NCBI GenBank assembly: GCA_019316985.1
Contig: CP079215.1
Location: forward strand, 2,852,001-2,916,000
Direction: 5' to 3'
Origin: Paraniabella defluvii
GTDB lineage: Bacteria > Bacteroidota > Bacteroidia > Chitinophagales > Chitinophagaceae
DNA: 64,000 bases
Shown here: positions 1 to 10,322 of the stretch, in pieces
Position numbering within the stretch: position 1 is the first letter of the stretch
Layout: each line of letters begins with the position of its first letter
The notes under the pieces: generated by a model
What the model was told of the DNA's origin: nothing
Seen by the model: only the letters and a program-made list of their open reading frames with translations
The model's database searches: none
Position numbers and translations under genes: made by a program

Positions 1-36
1 CAAACCTCAAACCTGCCAATTTTCCCATACTCCCCT

Positions 37-44
37 TATCTTTG
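37..44 (+). promoter_or_regulatory. Bacteroidota-type -7 box before atpB
   Basis: TATCTTTG matches the Bacteroidota -7 consensus TAnnTTTG and lies 19 bases before the atpB start codon. No well-spaced -33 TTTG is seen. It suggests that transcription of the atp genes can begin here, although the upstream neighbour is outside the window. Confidence 0.5.
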
Positions 45-63
45 CGCCAAATTTCACCGAATT

Positions 64-1198
64 ATGGGTTCAAACGGCTTCAAATCCTTTCTAGTAGCGG
101 CTTTCAGCCTGTTTTTAGTATTTGCAGGGCAATTGGCTTTTGCGCAGCACGAAGCTGCCCCGGCAGAGCAGCACGAGGCCGGCGAACATGGTGCAGCTGC
201 TGAATCGGCGTTTAATCCCGGCGAGGCTATTTTGCACCATATTGCAGACGCACATGAGTTCCATTTTTTCTCTTTCAAAAGAGCGATGGCAGCGAATTTC
301 ACGCCACTTTGCCTTTGCCGGTTTTAGTATATTCTCCTCAGAGAGGTTTTTCTGCTTTTATGTCTTCTAAATTTCATCACGGACATGAAATTTACAATGG
401 TTACAAGCTGGAGCATGATAAAGTAGTACCTGTTGACGCCAATGGCAATGTAGACGAGTCTGTAAAAGTGTATGATTTCTCTATTACCAAAACGTGTCGC
501 AAATGCTACTGGCGTTAATCGTTTTAGTGTTGATCTTAACTTCCCTGGCAAAAAAGTACCTCAAAGGTCAGGGTGTTACATCGGCTCCTAAAGGTTTCCA
601 GAATGCGGTTGAACCGGTGATCACTTTTGTACGCGATGATATTGCAAAACCTAACCTGGGACCTAAGTATAAAAAATACCTGCCTTATCTCTTAACTGTA
701 TTTTTCTTTATCTTAATCAACAATATTTTTGGCTTATTGCCGGGTGCAGCAAATGTAACAGGCAATATTGCCTTTACTGCGGTGATGGGTATTATTTCAT
801 TCTTCGTGATCATATTCAGCACGAACAAGCATTATTGGGAGCACGTATTCTGGTTCCCGGGTGTACCGCTGCCCGTAAAATTGCTGATGATCCCTGTAGA
901 GCTTTTAGGCGTATTTACCAAGCCTTTCGCCCTTATCGTGCGTTTGTTTGCCAATATGACTGCAGGGCACATTATTATCCTGAGCTTTATCAGTCTGATA
1001 TTTATTTTCGGAGAAATGAGCAAAGGGGCAGGATATGCATTCTCGCCGGTTTCAATAGCGTTTGCCGTATTTATCTATGTAATCGAGATCCTGGTGGCAT
1101 TTATCCAGGCGTACATTTTCACTAATCTTACTGCAGTATTTATCGGTGGTGCTATTGGTGATCATCATTACGAAGAAGACGTGCATCCGCATCATTAA
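64..1198 (+). CDS. atpB: F0F1 ATP synthase subunit a (frameshifted)
   Basis: Subunit a of the membrane F0 sector, which forms the proton half-channels and faces the c-ring. A signal-like hydrophobic N-terminus is followed by a His/Glu-rich periplasmic stretch, usual for the long Bacteroidota form, then several membrane helices. The essential arginine sits in LIVRLFANMTAGH. The frame breaks twice, near 277-282 and in the A-run at 489-492; adding one base at each gives a 378-residue protein with no other defect. It is followed closely by atpE, atpF and atpH in the same direction. Identity is firm; the breaks look like base-calling losses. Confidence 0.93.
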
Positions 1199-1216
1199 TT
1201 TGTTTTCTATTTTTAA

Positions 1217-1486
<270 letters not shown>

Positions 1487-1504
1487 TAGCTTCATCAAAA
1501 ATTT

Positions 1505-1539
1505 TACTGCATCTAAAGCAAAGGGCGGCGGATGCAGTA
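1505..1539 (+). promoter_or_regulatory. hairpin between atpE and atpF
   Basis: A perfect 9-bp inverted repeat, TACTGCATC at 1505-1513 and GATGCAGTA at 1531-1539, with a 17-base loop, followed by a T-rich stretch. It could be a leaky terminator or an mRNA processing/stability element that raises the amount of atpE relative to atpF. Function is inferred only from structure and position. Confidence 0.5.
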
Positions 1540-1615
1540 TATTTTAAGTTTTTTACAAATTATCATCTGTCCATCGTCTATAAGCATAGTCTATGGGCTT
1601 TCAATTAAATAAACA

Positions 1616-2110
1616 ATGGGATTAGTTACTCCAGACCTCGGTTATTTTGTATGGGCGCTTGTTGCCTTTTTAGTGGTATTCCTGATACTGAAAAAATTTG
1701 CCTGGAAGCCTATTTTAAAATCGTTGAACGAACGCGAGCAAAATATTGCCGGTGCTATTGCTTCTGCAGAGAAAGTAAAAGCTGAAATGGCACAGTTGCA
1801 AAATGAGAACGAAGCGTTATTAGCCAAGGCACGTGAAGAAAGAGCTGCATTATTGAAAGAAGCGCGGGAAACGAAAGATAAGATCATCAACGAAGCAAAA
1901 GATCAGGCTAAAGCAGAAGCTTCTAAAATTATTGCTGATGCGCAGCAGGCGATCAACTCACAGAAAATGGCGGCTTTAACCGAAGTGAAAAACGAAGTGG
2001 GTAAGCTGGTTGTGGAAGTGAGCGAGAAAATTCTGAAACAGGAATTGAGCAGCTCTAATAAACAGGAGGCGCATATTAATGGTTTAGTTGATAGCATTAA
2101 GCTGAACTAA
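1616..2110 (+). CDS. atpF: F0F1 ATP synthase subunit b
   Basis: Intact 164-residue peripheral stalk subunit linking F0 to the F1 head. One N-terminal membrane helix (about residues 8-26, YFVWALVAFLVVFLIL) is followed by a long charged, Ala/Glu/Lys-rich coiled coil to the end, as expected for the family. The start is 129 bases after atpE, and atpH follows after 80 bases. Length and architecture are normal. Confidence 0.95.
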   Translation: MGLVTPDLGYFVWALVAFLVVFLILKKFAWKPILKSLNEREQNIAGAIASAEKVKAEMAQLQNENEALLAKAREERAALLKEARETKDKIINEAKDQAKAEASKIIADAQQAINSQKMAALTEVKNEVGKLVVEVSEKILKQELSSSNKQEAHINGLVDSIKLN

Positions 2111-2190
2111 GCAACTACTGCTTACTGCAGGCGAATGAATAGTGCGGTAGAAAGAATATTAATCTGAAATAAATAAATAGTAATTAGAAA

Positions 2191-2757
2191 ATGCTGAATC
2201 CCCGGTTAGCACATAGATACGCAAAGGCATTATTGGATATTGCTGTAGAAAAAGGTCAGTTGGATCAGGTGTTTGCTGATGTTCAATGGTTACAGGCTGT
2301 ATGCAAATCAAATAGCGACTTTGTCAGCTTATTACGTAGCCCGATTATAAAAGCAGATAAAAAGCAGAAAATAGTGGGGGCTGTAGTGGCTAATGGCAAC
2401 ATTGGGGAAATCACATCAGGTTTTATCCGTTTGCTGATCAGCAAAGTGCGGGAGTCTCATTTACCCGAAATACTCACTGAATTTGTAACATTATATAAAC
2501 GTCATAACAATATTAATACTGTAAAGCTTACAACAGCCGTACCGGTTAGTGATGTTACCAAAAACAGCATTATTGCCCAGGTGAGGAAAGCGGCAGGTGT
2601 TGAAAAAGTGGAGCTGGAGGAAACCGTTAACCCTGATATTATCGGAGGTTTTGTACTGGAAATGGGCGATAAAATGGTGGATGCCAGCATCGCTTACGAT
2701 CTCCGTGAAGTAGCCAAGCAATTTAAGAATAACGATTTTATTTATAAGGTTAGATAA
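2191..2757 (+). CDS. atpH: F0F1 ATP synthase subunit delta
   Basis: Intact 188-residue OSCP/delta subunit that joins the stator stalk to the top of the F1 head. The N-terminus RLAHRYAKALLDIAVEKG is the classic start of the family. The C-terminal region with ETVNPDIIGGFVLEMGDKMVD and a final SLR-like YDLREVAKQF also fits. In many Bacteroidota the alpha and gamma genes come next; here a strong terminator follows within 27 bases, so atpA and atpG must be encoded elsewhere. Confidence 0.95.
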   Translation: MLNPRLAHRYAKALLDIAVEKGQLDQVFADVQWLQAVCKSNSDFVSLLRSPIIKADKKQKIVGAVVANGNIGEITSGFIRLLISKVRESHLPEILTEFVTLYKRHNNINTVKLTTAVPVSDVTKNSIIAQVRKAAGVEKVELEETVNPDIIGGFVLEMGDKMVDASIAYDLREVAKQFKNNDFIYKVR

Positions 2758-2783
2758 CTGCCTTATCAATATCCATGATATTG

Positions 2784-2811
2784 AGTCTGCAAACAATTGC
2801 AGACTTTTTTT
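2784..2811 (+). terminator. terminator after atpH
   Basis: Nine-base stem AGTCTGCAA / TTGCAGACT with a four-base ACAA loop, followed by seven T residues. A textbook intrinsic terminator that ends the atpBEFH transcript. Confidence 0.88.
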
Positions 2812-2864
2812 ATTGATGCAACTATTGAAGGGATCTCCTCGTCTTACTATTAACCATTAGCTTT

Positions 2865-3442
2865 ATGAGAATACCACTTTTTCAATTCTTCTGTTTATAT
2901 GGATGGGATCAACTGCCTCCGCGCAAAATAATTCGGGAGTTTCCTGATATGCCTTGTGTGCAGCAGCTCCATAAAATAAAATTATCTGTACTGGGTCTCA
3001 CTTATCAATGGGAGAAGCCGGTAAGCCGTAAATCTGTGCTTACGCTTGAGGGCGGGGTTGCAGGTGGTATGTCTTTTAGCTCGGGTTCAGTTAGCGGAAC
3101 GGAATTTCATTATGCAATAGTGCCTGAAGCGGGCATTGGTTTCAGGAACTATTATAACCTTGACCGCCGTTTCAGAAAAGGTAGAAGCGTAAAAAATAAT
3201 GCTGCGAATTTTATCGGGACCGACCTGTTTGTGAATGGCAATTCAATATTATCATCGGGAAATATAACAACACATCAAGCAGCAGGCCTTACGGCTGCCT
3301 GGGGATGCAGCGATCCTTGTCCTCTGCAATAAATTTTGAATGGCAGGCAGGGATAATTGGCGGTACCGATTTTACAGATTGGGTGATTGTCCCTAACCTC
3401 AGAATTGCATTTAGCTTTATAGCAGCACGAGGGAATAAGTAA
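2865..3442 (+). CDS. small outer-membrane beta-barrel-like protein (frameshifted)
   Basis: Hypothetical secreted protein of about 190 residues. Restoring one A near 2868 gives a clear signal peptide (MKNTTFSILLFIWMGSTASAQ). The body is rich in alternating aromatic/Gly strands such as LTLEGGVAGGMSFSSGS and YAIVPEAGIGFRNYYNL, resembling small porin-like barrels. Further breaks lie near 2945 and near 3303, after which the frame ends WVIVPNLRIAFSFIAARGNK at 3442. The family is not recognised; barrel topology and outer-membrane location are inferred. It is convergent with the phosphatase gene and shares its terminator. Confidence 0.55.
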
Positions 3443-3460
3443 GATTTCTTACTTTCTTTT
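3437..3460. terminator. convergent terminator overlapping two stop codons
   Basis: Stem AAGTAAG / CTTACTT (3437-3443 and 3448-3454) followed by a T-rich run. It contains the stop codon of the 2865 gene and lies across that of the minus-strand gene starting at 4681, so both genes probably end in one compact bidirectional hairpin. Confidence 0.6.
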
Positions 3461-4681
3461 TATCATATAGCTGCCCACTTCACTTCCATCATCTTTGAGC
3501 ATTTTCAAAGAAAGCTCCTGCTGATTGGCTTTTACCTTTATAAGCGTTCTGTTACCGTCTTTGGGTCCGCCTCCGATAATGATCGGGTAACTATGTTTAC
3601 CTTTTTCAGGTGCAAACACGCCAAACTTATGGGTGTGACCAGAGATCACCATATCTACCTTATACTTGTCGAAAAGGGGCGCAAACAATTCTCTGCAATG
3701 CAATGTGCCATGCCAGTCGCCTGAGTAAAAATGCGGTATGTGCATCATTACAACCCTGAATGGCGCCTTCTTAAAGGCCGGTTTCTGCATCTCCTGTTCC
3801 AGCCACGCCGCCTGCTCACGCCTGTAAGAGTCAAAGTCTACAATACCTGCATAAACGGGTGCGTCATCCGGTTTGTCTTCTCCCGTGTCAAGTACAATAT
3901 TATAAACCGGGCCCCACTGGTATGCGTAATAATATTTACCCGAGGGCGACGTAAAGTAATCTGCGAGTTCGCGGCTGTATTTTCCCCTGGTTTCGTGATT
4001 GCCTCTTACAAACAGGAAAGGCTTTGTGCTGGCAAAACTCTCCAGGCAAGGCGTAAGCATATGATCAATGATCTGCTGCTCGTCGGTTTGATAGTCAAAT
4101 ACATCGCCGTTAAAAAACACATAATCGTAAGGGTCTGCTCCGTTTATTTTCATCAGATGGGGAATCGACTGCGGACGATCGTGAATATCGTTCATAACCA
4201 GCCAGCTCACTTCTTTTGCTTTGGGTTGTATTGTTTTAAACGTACGTGTATCGCTGGTAATGGTAGCTCCGTAAACCAGTTTATAGGGTTGAAATTCGAG
4301 GATTTCTTTGGATACAACCCGATAACTGTATTGTGTATCGGGCTTGAGATTATTTAAATGAACCGCATTCACGCGATTGTAGGCGTTTACCAAACCGTCT
4401 TTAATTTCGTGGGCTTTTTGATTAAGCTGATCTCCTTCTCCATATTCTACCCAGCTGTAGCAAAGTTTATTAGTGATCCACATAATACTCATGCCATTTT
4501 CGGAAGGCGCCTGCAAATAGGGCTGCGATAAAAATATATGTCCTTCTGCCGGGCGAGCGGCCAAACTGTTGATGTTTTTAATACTTGGCGCGGCATTGCC
4601 CACACCTAATACTCCCAACAAGCCGGCCTTGGATATGTTTCCAATAAAGTCGCGGCGTTTAACCGAAGTTTTTGTTTGCAT
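3449..4681 (-). CDS. secreted purple-acid-phosphatase-like metallophosphoesterase
   Basis: Intact 410-residue calcineurin-like phosphoesterase, probably a periplasmic phosphomonoesterase. The start at 4681 places a twin-arginine signal (KRRDFIGNISKAG) at the N-terminus; an upstream ATG at 4717 is less likely. An N-terminal Fn3-like domain (about residues 45-140) precedes the catalytic domain. That domain has the dimetal motifs in order: NDIHD, FNGDVFDY, RGNHE, MMHIPHF and SGHTHKFG. The substrate is not known. The upstream neighbour, hemJ, has the same orientation but there is no evidence of a link. Confidence 0.85.
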   Translation of the reverse strand: MQTKTSVKRRDFIGNISKAGLLGVLGVGNAAPSIKNINSLAARPAEGHIFLSQPYLQAPSENGMSIMWITNKLCYSWVEYGEGDQLNQKAHEIKDGLVNAYNRVNAVHLNNLKPDTQYSYRVVSKEILEFQPYKLVYGATITSDTRTFKTIQPKAKEVSWLVMNDIHDRPQSIPHLMKINGADPYDYVFFNGDVFDYQTDEQQIIDHMLTPCLESFASTKPFLFVRGNHETRGKYSRELADYFTSPSGKYYYAYQWGPVYNIVLDTGEDKPDDAPVYAGIVDFDSYRREQAAWLEQEMQKPAFKKAPFRVVMMHIPHFYSGDWHGTLHCRELFAPLFDKYKVDMVISGHTHKFGVFAPEKGKHSYPIIIGGGPKDGNRTLIKVKANQQELSLKMLKDDGSEVGSYMIKRK

Positions 4682-4794
4682 AGTTAAATATTGAAGGTTC
4701 CGATCGAAGAAAAACAATTGTTTTTGAGTTCCGGGATCAATCGCTTTATAAAGATACCGGAATAGGAAGGCCTGCCGTTGCGCAAACGGTTGAG

Positions 4795-5396
4795 CTAAAA
4801 TGAAATTTTTGAGAGCTCTAAAATGGGCTGGCAGTGGGAGGCATAATTACTGCTTCGTTCTGAGTTTTTGTAGATCCTGATTGCCAGTAATAGGATCACT
4901 ACCAGGAGTGCGGTGCCAACTAAGCCCCAAACCAGGCTGATGCCCTGTTTTACCACTACCAGCATTACAATGCTGATCAGAGCAGCGTAGCGGCTTCATT
5001 CCACATTCTCAGTTGCTGGGAGCTTATGGTGAAAACACCCTTTAACTGCTGTTTGAAAATGCGATGCGTGTATAAATGATAACCATAAAGAAAGACCACC
5101 AGAATGAGTTTGAGCAGCAGCCATAAACCTTCTTTATGCAATAAAATAGCCGTCCAGGGGCCTTTGAGTAGAACTGAAAGACCCAGTATCAATGTCAAAA
5201 TCGCAGAGGGCCAGGTAATGCCGTACCAAAGCCTTTTCATCATAATGGCAAACTGTGCCTGCAGTGCCTGTTTTACCAAAGGTTCTTTATTGTTGGCTTC
5301 TACGTTGTAAATAAGCAAACGTGGCATGTAAAATAAACCTGCAAACCAGGTGACAACAAAAATGATGTGGATAGCCTTAAAATACAGGTAGGACAT
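4795..5396 (-). CDS. hemJ: protoporphyrinogen oxidase HemJ (frameshifted)
   Basis: HemJ (UPF0093) oxidises protoporphyrinogen IX to protoporphyrin IX, the penultimate heme step, in the inner membrane. The N-terminus MSYLYFKAIHIIFVVTWFAGLFY carries the conserved first-helix His and the family-typical TWFAGLFYMPRL segment; further helices follow. The frame stops early after RMWNEAATLL. Adding one base near 4978-4986 extends it by another hydrophobic helix pair to 200 residues, the usual length. Its position beside hemH and the rest of the heme genes strongly supports the assignment over a generic CopD-like call. Confidence 0.87.
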
Positions 5397-5400
5397 GTGA

Positions 5401-5437
5401 TAGTGAGTAATGAGTAATGAATAGTGAGTAGTCAGTG
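5401..5437. repeat. degenerate short direct repeats upstream of hemJ
   Basis: Imperfect reiterations of TAGTGAGTAA / TGAGTAATGA-type words just before the hemJ start. They may reflect slippage-prone intergenic DNA. No binding-site symmetry is seen. Confidence 0.4.
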
Positions 5438-5551
5438 GTAAAGCGTCATCCGTTTATTTGCTACTAATTAATATAAAACTAAATTAAATGAATTTTGTAA
5501 GCTAATACCTAATTGGGCTAAAGATAAATGTTACCAGTAGCTCACCATCTC

Positions 5552-5570
5552 TGCTGCTCCAAGAGCAGCA
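5552..5570. other. intergenic hairpin between hemJ and osmC
   Basis: Perfect 8-bp stem TGCTGCTC / GAGCAGCA with a CAA loop, but without a T-run on either strand. It lies downstream of osmC and upstream of hemJ (both minus). It could be an RNA stability element; a terminator role is doubtful. Confidence 0.35.
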
Positions 5571-5625
5571 TCAATTTCAACAACGAAACCTGCCGAAAAT
5601 GCCCTTATTCACTCTTCACCTTTGG

Positions 5626-6098
5626 CTACGCACTTTCTTTCACTATGATCTCCGGTTGATGCGCCACGGCAAAGTTCAGGAATTAGCAATAAAACAATAC
5701 TTATTGGCTTCTGAATGTAACTCTTCCGCTTTACTGATCATTTCATTTGACGAAATAGTGACAGTGGGATGTAAAGTTACATGGGTAAATTTTCCACTAC
5801 CATCAGCTTGTTCCTCCATAGTACCCCGGGCATTGTCCCGATAATCGAGCACAATTACGCCATTTACAGCGCATAAATGCAAATACCAAAGCATATGGCA
5901 ATTGGAAATAGAGGCCAGGAACAGCTCTTCAGGATTATACTTAGCTGGATTGCCTCTGAAAGATGGATCGGAACTTGCGTCTATTGCAGGTTTGCCTGCT
6001 ACTGTAATGATATGATCTCTCGAATAGCTGGTATAGCCACTTGTTCCGTTGTCATCCTGCCATAAAACAGCTACTTTATATTGATGTTGTTTTGCCAT
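5626..6098 (-). CDS. OsmC family protein (frameshifted)
   Basis: Member of the OsmC/Ohr superfamily, cysteine-based hydroperoxide reductases. Family-like features are the beta-rich start, the stretch FRGNPAKYNPEELFLASISNCHMLWYL with its helix-borne Cys, and the C-terminal half carrying the second cysteine in EANKYCFIANS. The frame breaks near 5674-5680; adding one C gives the normal ending LNFAVAHQPEIIV and a 157-residue protein. It lies between hemJ and hemH in the same direction, which may link peroxide defence to porphyrin synthesis, but that is inference. Confidence 0.85.
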
Positions 6099-6103
6099 AA
6101 GAT

Positions 6104-6126
6104 GGAAAAAGCCGCAGCGCGGCTTT
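6104..6126 (-). terminator. terminator after hemH
   Basis: On the minus strand the 8-bp stem AAAGCCGC / GCGGCTTT with a three-base loop is followed by a run of T. It sits in the 31 bases between the hemH stop and the osmC start, so hemH and osmC may be separately transcribed. Confidence 0.75.
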
Positions 6127-6129
6127 GTA

Positions 6130-7177
6130 TTATTTTTGAATGCTCATTCTTTCGTAGGGCGCGTCCTTAGCCTCTTCTATAAGTTGCACCAATGCATTCA
6201 CCCATGGTTCGCTGGTATTAACGCAGGGAATGTATTCATACTTTTCTCCGCCATTTGCTATAAAATCTTCTTTGCCTCTTTCTTCAATTTCTTCCAGCGT
6301 TTCCAGGCAGTCGCTGATAAAGGAAGGACAAACCACTTTTATTTTCTTTACGCCCTCTTTGGGCAGGTTGGGCAGGCGCTCCTGCGTGCTGGGTAACAGC
6401 CAGGGATCGCGCCCCAGGCGGCTTTGGTAGCTTTGTGCCCACTGGTTTTTTTCAAGCCCAGTTTTTTAGCTACCAGCTCGCTGGTCATGGTTACCTGGTG
6501 CCGGTAACAGGTAGGGTGAGAGTCGCTCGCTTTATAGCAACAGTTTTCCACCTGCATACAATGTTGTTTGGTGGGGTCTGTCTTCAGTACATGCCGCTCA
6601 GGAATACCATGGTAGCTGAACAATAGCTGGTCGTATTCATCCTGTAAATAAGGCTTCATACTTTCTGCCAGAGCATTGATGTATGCAGGATGTTTATAAA
6701 AGGGCGGTACTGTTTTTAACTGGAAACCGTAATTGTATTTTTGTGAATTTCCTTCATGTATACAACAGCCGTTTCCCAGCTGCTCATCGCATAATGCGGG
6801 TATAAAGGTACAAGGATCACCTCTTCGAGGCCGGGAACTTTCTTTAATAAATTGTCATAAGCGGTTTTAGGGTTAGGCTTACGATAACGCATAGCAATTT
6901 CAACAGGTTCTGCCACCTTTTCCTGAAGCGCTTTTTGCAGGCGTTCGGTAAGCACCACCAGCGGCGATCCTTCTTCCCACCATATAGTTTTGTAGGCCTC
7001 CGCTGATTTAGGTGCGCGGGTGGGCACGATAATACCTTTTACCAGCAGGGTTCTCAGCCATAGCGGTTTGTCGATCACGCGCTCATCCATCAAAAACTCT
7101 TTCAGGTACACTTTCAGATCGGGCACACTGGTACTATCGGGCGAACCTAAGTTCATTAATATAATTCCTGTTTTCAT
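6130..7177 (-). CDS. hemH: ferrochelatase (frameshifted)
   Basis: Inserts Fe2+ into protoporphyrin IX, the last step of protoheme synthesis. The start MKTGIILMNLGSPDS is typical. The catalytic histidine is in LLFSYHGIPERH, and the second conserved region reads VVCPSFISDCLETLEEI with the metal-site Glu. Cysteines around MQVENCCYKASDSH are present as in many Bacteroidota enzymes. Two homopolymer losses, at the T5 of 6738-6742 and the T7 of 6446-6452 (plus-strand bases), break it; repaired, it is 349 residues and complete. It is transcribed away from hemA across a shared 234-base promoter region. Confidence 0.95.
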
Positions 7178-7274
7178 TATTCAGTTCAACGCAGATTTTA
7201 AGCACTGCTGTGGGTATTGAGCCGGCGCCGGCTTTAACCTCAATGGTTATCCTTCGCCTGTGTCAAAATTTTTG

Positions 7275-7282
7275 CAAAGGTA
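7275..7282 (-). promoter_or_regulatory. -7 box for hemH
   Basis: Minus-strand TACCTTTG fits TAnnTTTG and would give hemH a leader of about 90 bases. No convincing -33 element is seen. Confidence 0.45.
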
Positions 7283-7393
7283 ACAAATAGTTCTCCAGGC
7301 ACATCTAAGGAAATATGATTTTGATCATATTATCAGTTGATATCTTTTTTATCCAGATGACATTTTTGTGACGCTCAGATGGGGAACCTTATA

Positions 7394-7401
7394 TACATTT
7401 G
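7394..7401 (+). promoter_or_regulatory. -7 box for hemA
   Basis: TACATTTG fits TAnnTTTG. Transcription would start only a few bases before the ATG at 7412, implying a very short leader or a leaderless message for hemA. A TTTG at 7365-7368 is about five bases too far for an ideal -33 box. Confidence 0.5.
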
Positions 7402-7411
7402 CAGCACTCAA

Positions 7412-8652
7412 ATGTCTGCAGAAGATTTTCATATTTCAAAACAAGTGCTCGACAGGTTTTGCGTTGCGGGAATCAACTACCACAAGGCAGATACTGCTAC
7501 CCGGGGCCTGTTTTCTATTAATAATGACCAGTTTGCAAAGCTGGCACTGGCCGCCAAGGCAGCGGATCTTAAAAGTGTTTTTGTAGTTTCCACCTGTAAC
7601 CGTACCGAAATTTATGGATTTGCAGAGTCTGTAATGCAACTGGTAAACCTTTTATTAGACCAGTGCCGTGCAGACCGGAATACGTTTTTCGAATATGCTT
7701 ATTTAAAGAATGGGAACCCGGCTTTACAGCATTTATTTAACGTGGCTTCCGGTTTGGATTCTCAAATATTAGGTGACTACGAGATATTGGGCCAGATCAA
7801 AAAAGCGGTAGACCTGGCAAAAGCGAATGATATGATTGGCCCGGTAATGGACCGCACCCTGAATTTTGTGTTCCAGGCTTCAAAAGGGTAAAAACAGAAA
7901 CGGAGCTTAGTAATGGTACTGTTTCTGTGTCCTTTGCTGCAATAGAATTGTTACAGGCTATTCCTGACCTGGCGAAGAAAAAGATATTAGTGATAGGTGC
8001 TGGTAAATTCGGGGGTAATGTTTGCAAGAACCTGGTAACCTATTTTCCGGGAGTAAGCCTTACTGTAATGAATCGTACCGATGATACGGCATATGCTTTA
8101 TCGCAGGCTAACGGCATATTATTTTCTGCCTATAAAAATAAAGCGGAGGCTATTACTGAAGCAGATGTAGTGATTGTGTGTACAAACGCCAATGAGCCCA
8201 CCGTACTTCCCTCGCATTTTAATGAAACGGATGATAAGCTGATCCTCGATTTGTCGGTACCGGTAAATGTGCACCCAGGTGTAAAGCAAATGAAGGGGAA
8301 GCTGGTGATTGATGTAGATGAGATCTCAACAACGATTTTAGATAAAACCCTGGCAAAGCGGAGGGACGAAGTGCCTAAAGCGGAAGCCATTATTGAGCAT
8401 TATACCCGGGAGTTCTGGCAATGGCTTAAAGATTACAGGTATGCCTTGCATTTGAAAACCTGGAAAAGTAAGCTCGAAGAAATTGATAAATTACAATTGC
8501 ACCCTTGTGAGTTTGCAAGAGATGCGCAGCTAAAACAACAAACGGTGAAAGCCCAGAAGGCCGTAAAACAACTGGCTGTAAATCTGAAAACAAAAAACGA
8601 TAAGGGCTGCCAGTTTATCAATCTGATCAATGATTACCTGCAAATGTCCTGA
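7412..8652 (+). CDS. hemA: glutamyl-tRNA reductase (frameshifted)
   Basis: Reduces glutamyl-tRNA to glutamate-1-semialdehyde, the committed step of C5-pathway tetrapyrrole synthesis. The catalytic cysteine lies in VVSTCNRTEIYG, the NADPH Rossmann motif is VIGAGKFGGNV, and a C-terminal helical dimerisation region follows. ATG 7412 is preferred over 7379 because of the promoter spacing and the normal length. One A missing from the run at 7882-7885 breaks the gene; repaired it is 413 residues. Its stop overlaps the hemC start (TGATG), indicating translational coupling. Confidence 0.95.
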
Positions 8653-9611
8653 TGCAAAATAATCCTATCCGAATCGGTACCAGAGAAAGTCAGCTGGCAG
8701 TATGGCAAGCCGACCTGGTAAAAAAATACTCGAAGATAATGGCCACGCCGCTGAGCTGGTATTTATAAAAAGTGAGGGCGATATAGACCTGGTCACTCCT
8801 TTGTATGCAATGGGGTGCAAGGTGTATTTACCCGCAGTCTTGACGCCGCGCTGCTGAACAACCGTATAGACATTGCTGTGCATAGCATGAAGGATGTACC
8901 GGTACAATTACCCCGGGGTATTGTTCAGGCCGCGGTATTGGAAAGGGCGAGCTATAAAGATATTTTAGTTTACAGAGAACAGTTTACAGATGACAGCATA
9001 GCTCAGATACAAGAGGGAGTTCTGTCGGCTGGCAACCATCAACTGTCATCTCTCCTTATCGGCACCAGCAGCATCCGCCGCAAAGCACAATGGCTGAACC
9101 GCTATCCTGGAACCGTAATAGAAAACCTAAGAGGAAATATTAATACGCGTTTAAAGAAAGTAGAGGAGAGCCAATGGCATGGGGCAATTTTGCCGCAGCA
9201 GGTTTGGAGCGGATCAATGTAAGGCCGGAAAATAGCATAGATCTTGACTGGATGCTGCCCGCTCCGGCACAAGGCGCCATAATGGTAGTGGCCCGTGAAG
9301 CGGATGATAACGTATTGGAAGCTTTAACACCAATCAATCATAACGACACAGCAACAGCTGTAAAAATAGAAAGAGACTTTCTGAGTGCATTAATGGGCGG
9401 TTGTTCAACACCTATAAGTGCATTAGCTGAAGTTACACCGCATAGCATCCTGTTTAAGGGGAATATTATATCGCCTGACGGATTACAGAAAGTGGCTGTG
9501 GAAAGAACTTTTAGCAAGGAAGAAGCCGATAGCGCCGGAACTGTGGCCGGGCATGACGTTCAGGAACAGGGCGGCCGGGAAATTGTGACCGCGTTTAAAA
9601 ATGCAAAATAA
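8652..9611 (+). CDS. hemC: hydroxymethylbilane synthase (frameshifted)
   Basis: Porphobilinogen deaminase, joining four porphobilinogens into hydroxymethylbilane. Recognisable stretches are IRIGTRESQLAVWQA, DIAVHSMKDVPVQL, TSSIRRKAQWL and LPAPAQGAI. The dipyrromethane-cofactor cysteine is in SALMGGCSTPI. Three breaks occur at homopolymers: A7 at 8720-8726, the G4 at 8812-8815 and the T4 at 9188-9191. Adding one base to each gives 320 residues. It overlaps hemD by 11 bases. Confidence 0.94.
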
Positions 9612-10293
9612 AAGGATACAAATATTAAGTACCAAAGTGTTGGATGACGCGCTCCTGGCCAATGCGGCCGATCATGAAATGGATATTCTCTGTCTTCCTT
9701 TTATTGATACGGTACCTGTAGCTGACAAGGCAACAACTGATGTTATAAGCCGCCTAAGTGATCAATCTATTACTGCTATTTTCACCAGTTCAAAGGCGGT
9801 TGCCGTGGTAGCTGCATTAACAAGCGGAAGTATTAATTGGAATATCTATAGTCTTTTCGGGGCTACAAGAGAACAGGTGCATAAATATTTCCCGCAGTCT
9901 GCTGTTCATGCAACTGCAGCCGATAGCGCTTCGCTGGCAGATGAAATAGTAGGGGCCGGTGTTAAGGAGGCCTATTTTTTTGCGGGGATAAACGAATGGA
10001 TACGATTCCGGAGAAATTAGCCGGTAAGACAGATTTGAAACAACTCGTTGTTTATACCACGCACGAGGTGGTTCATAAAGTGGAACAATCATTTGATGGG
10101 ATATTTTTTTAGTCCCAGTGCTGTAAAGAGTTTTTGTAGTGCAAATCATATTGGGAACGAAACTGCCTGCTTTGCGGTTGGAAGTACTACTGCAAGATCT
10201 CTGCAGCCGTTTACACAAAACATCATTGTTGCGGCTGAAGCAAGCGGACAGGCAATGATCAAAAAGGCGAAAGAAACATTCGGCAAACTATAA
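9601..10293 (+). CDS. hemD: uroporphyrinogen-III synthase (frameshifted)
   Basis: Closes and inverts ring D of hydroxymethylbilane to form uroporphyrinogen III. HemD sequences diverge strongly, but the short length (231 residues after repair), TAIFTSSKAV in the first half, FFSPSAVKSF and FAVGSTTARSL in the second, and the place between hemC and hemE make it secure. Breaks: one base near the G-run 9984-9987, and two bases from the T-run at 10104-10110 (apparently nine T reduced to seven). Confidence 0.9.
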
Positions 10294-10322
10294 AATGTAA
10301 AGTGATTTTAAGTAATAAGAAG

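Noticed and set aside
3731..4357. 208-residue open frame on the plus strand inside the phosphatase gene
   Set aside because: Antisense to a strong metallophosphoesterase; composition typical of a shadow frame.
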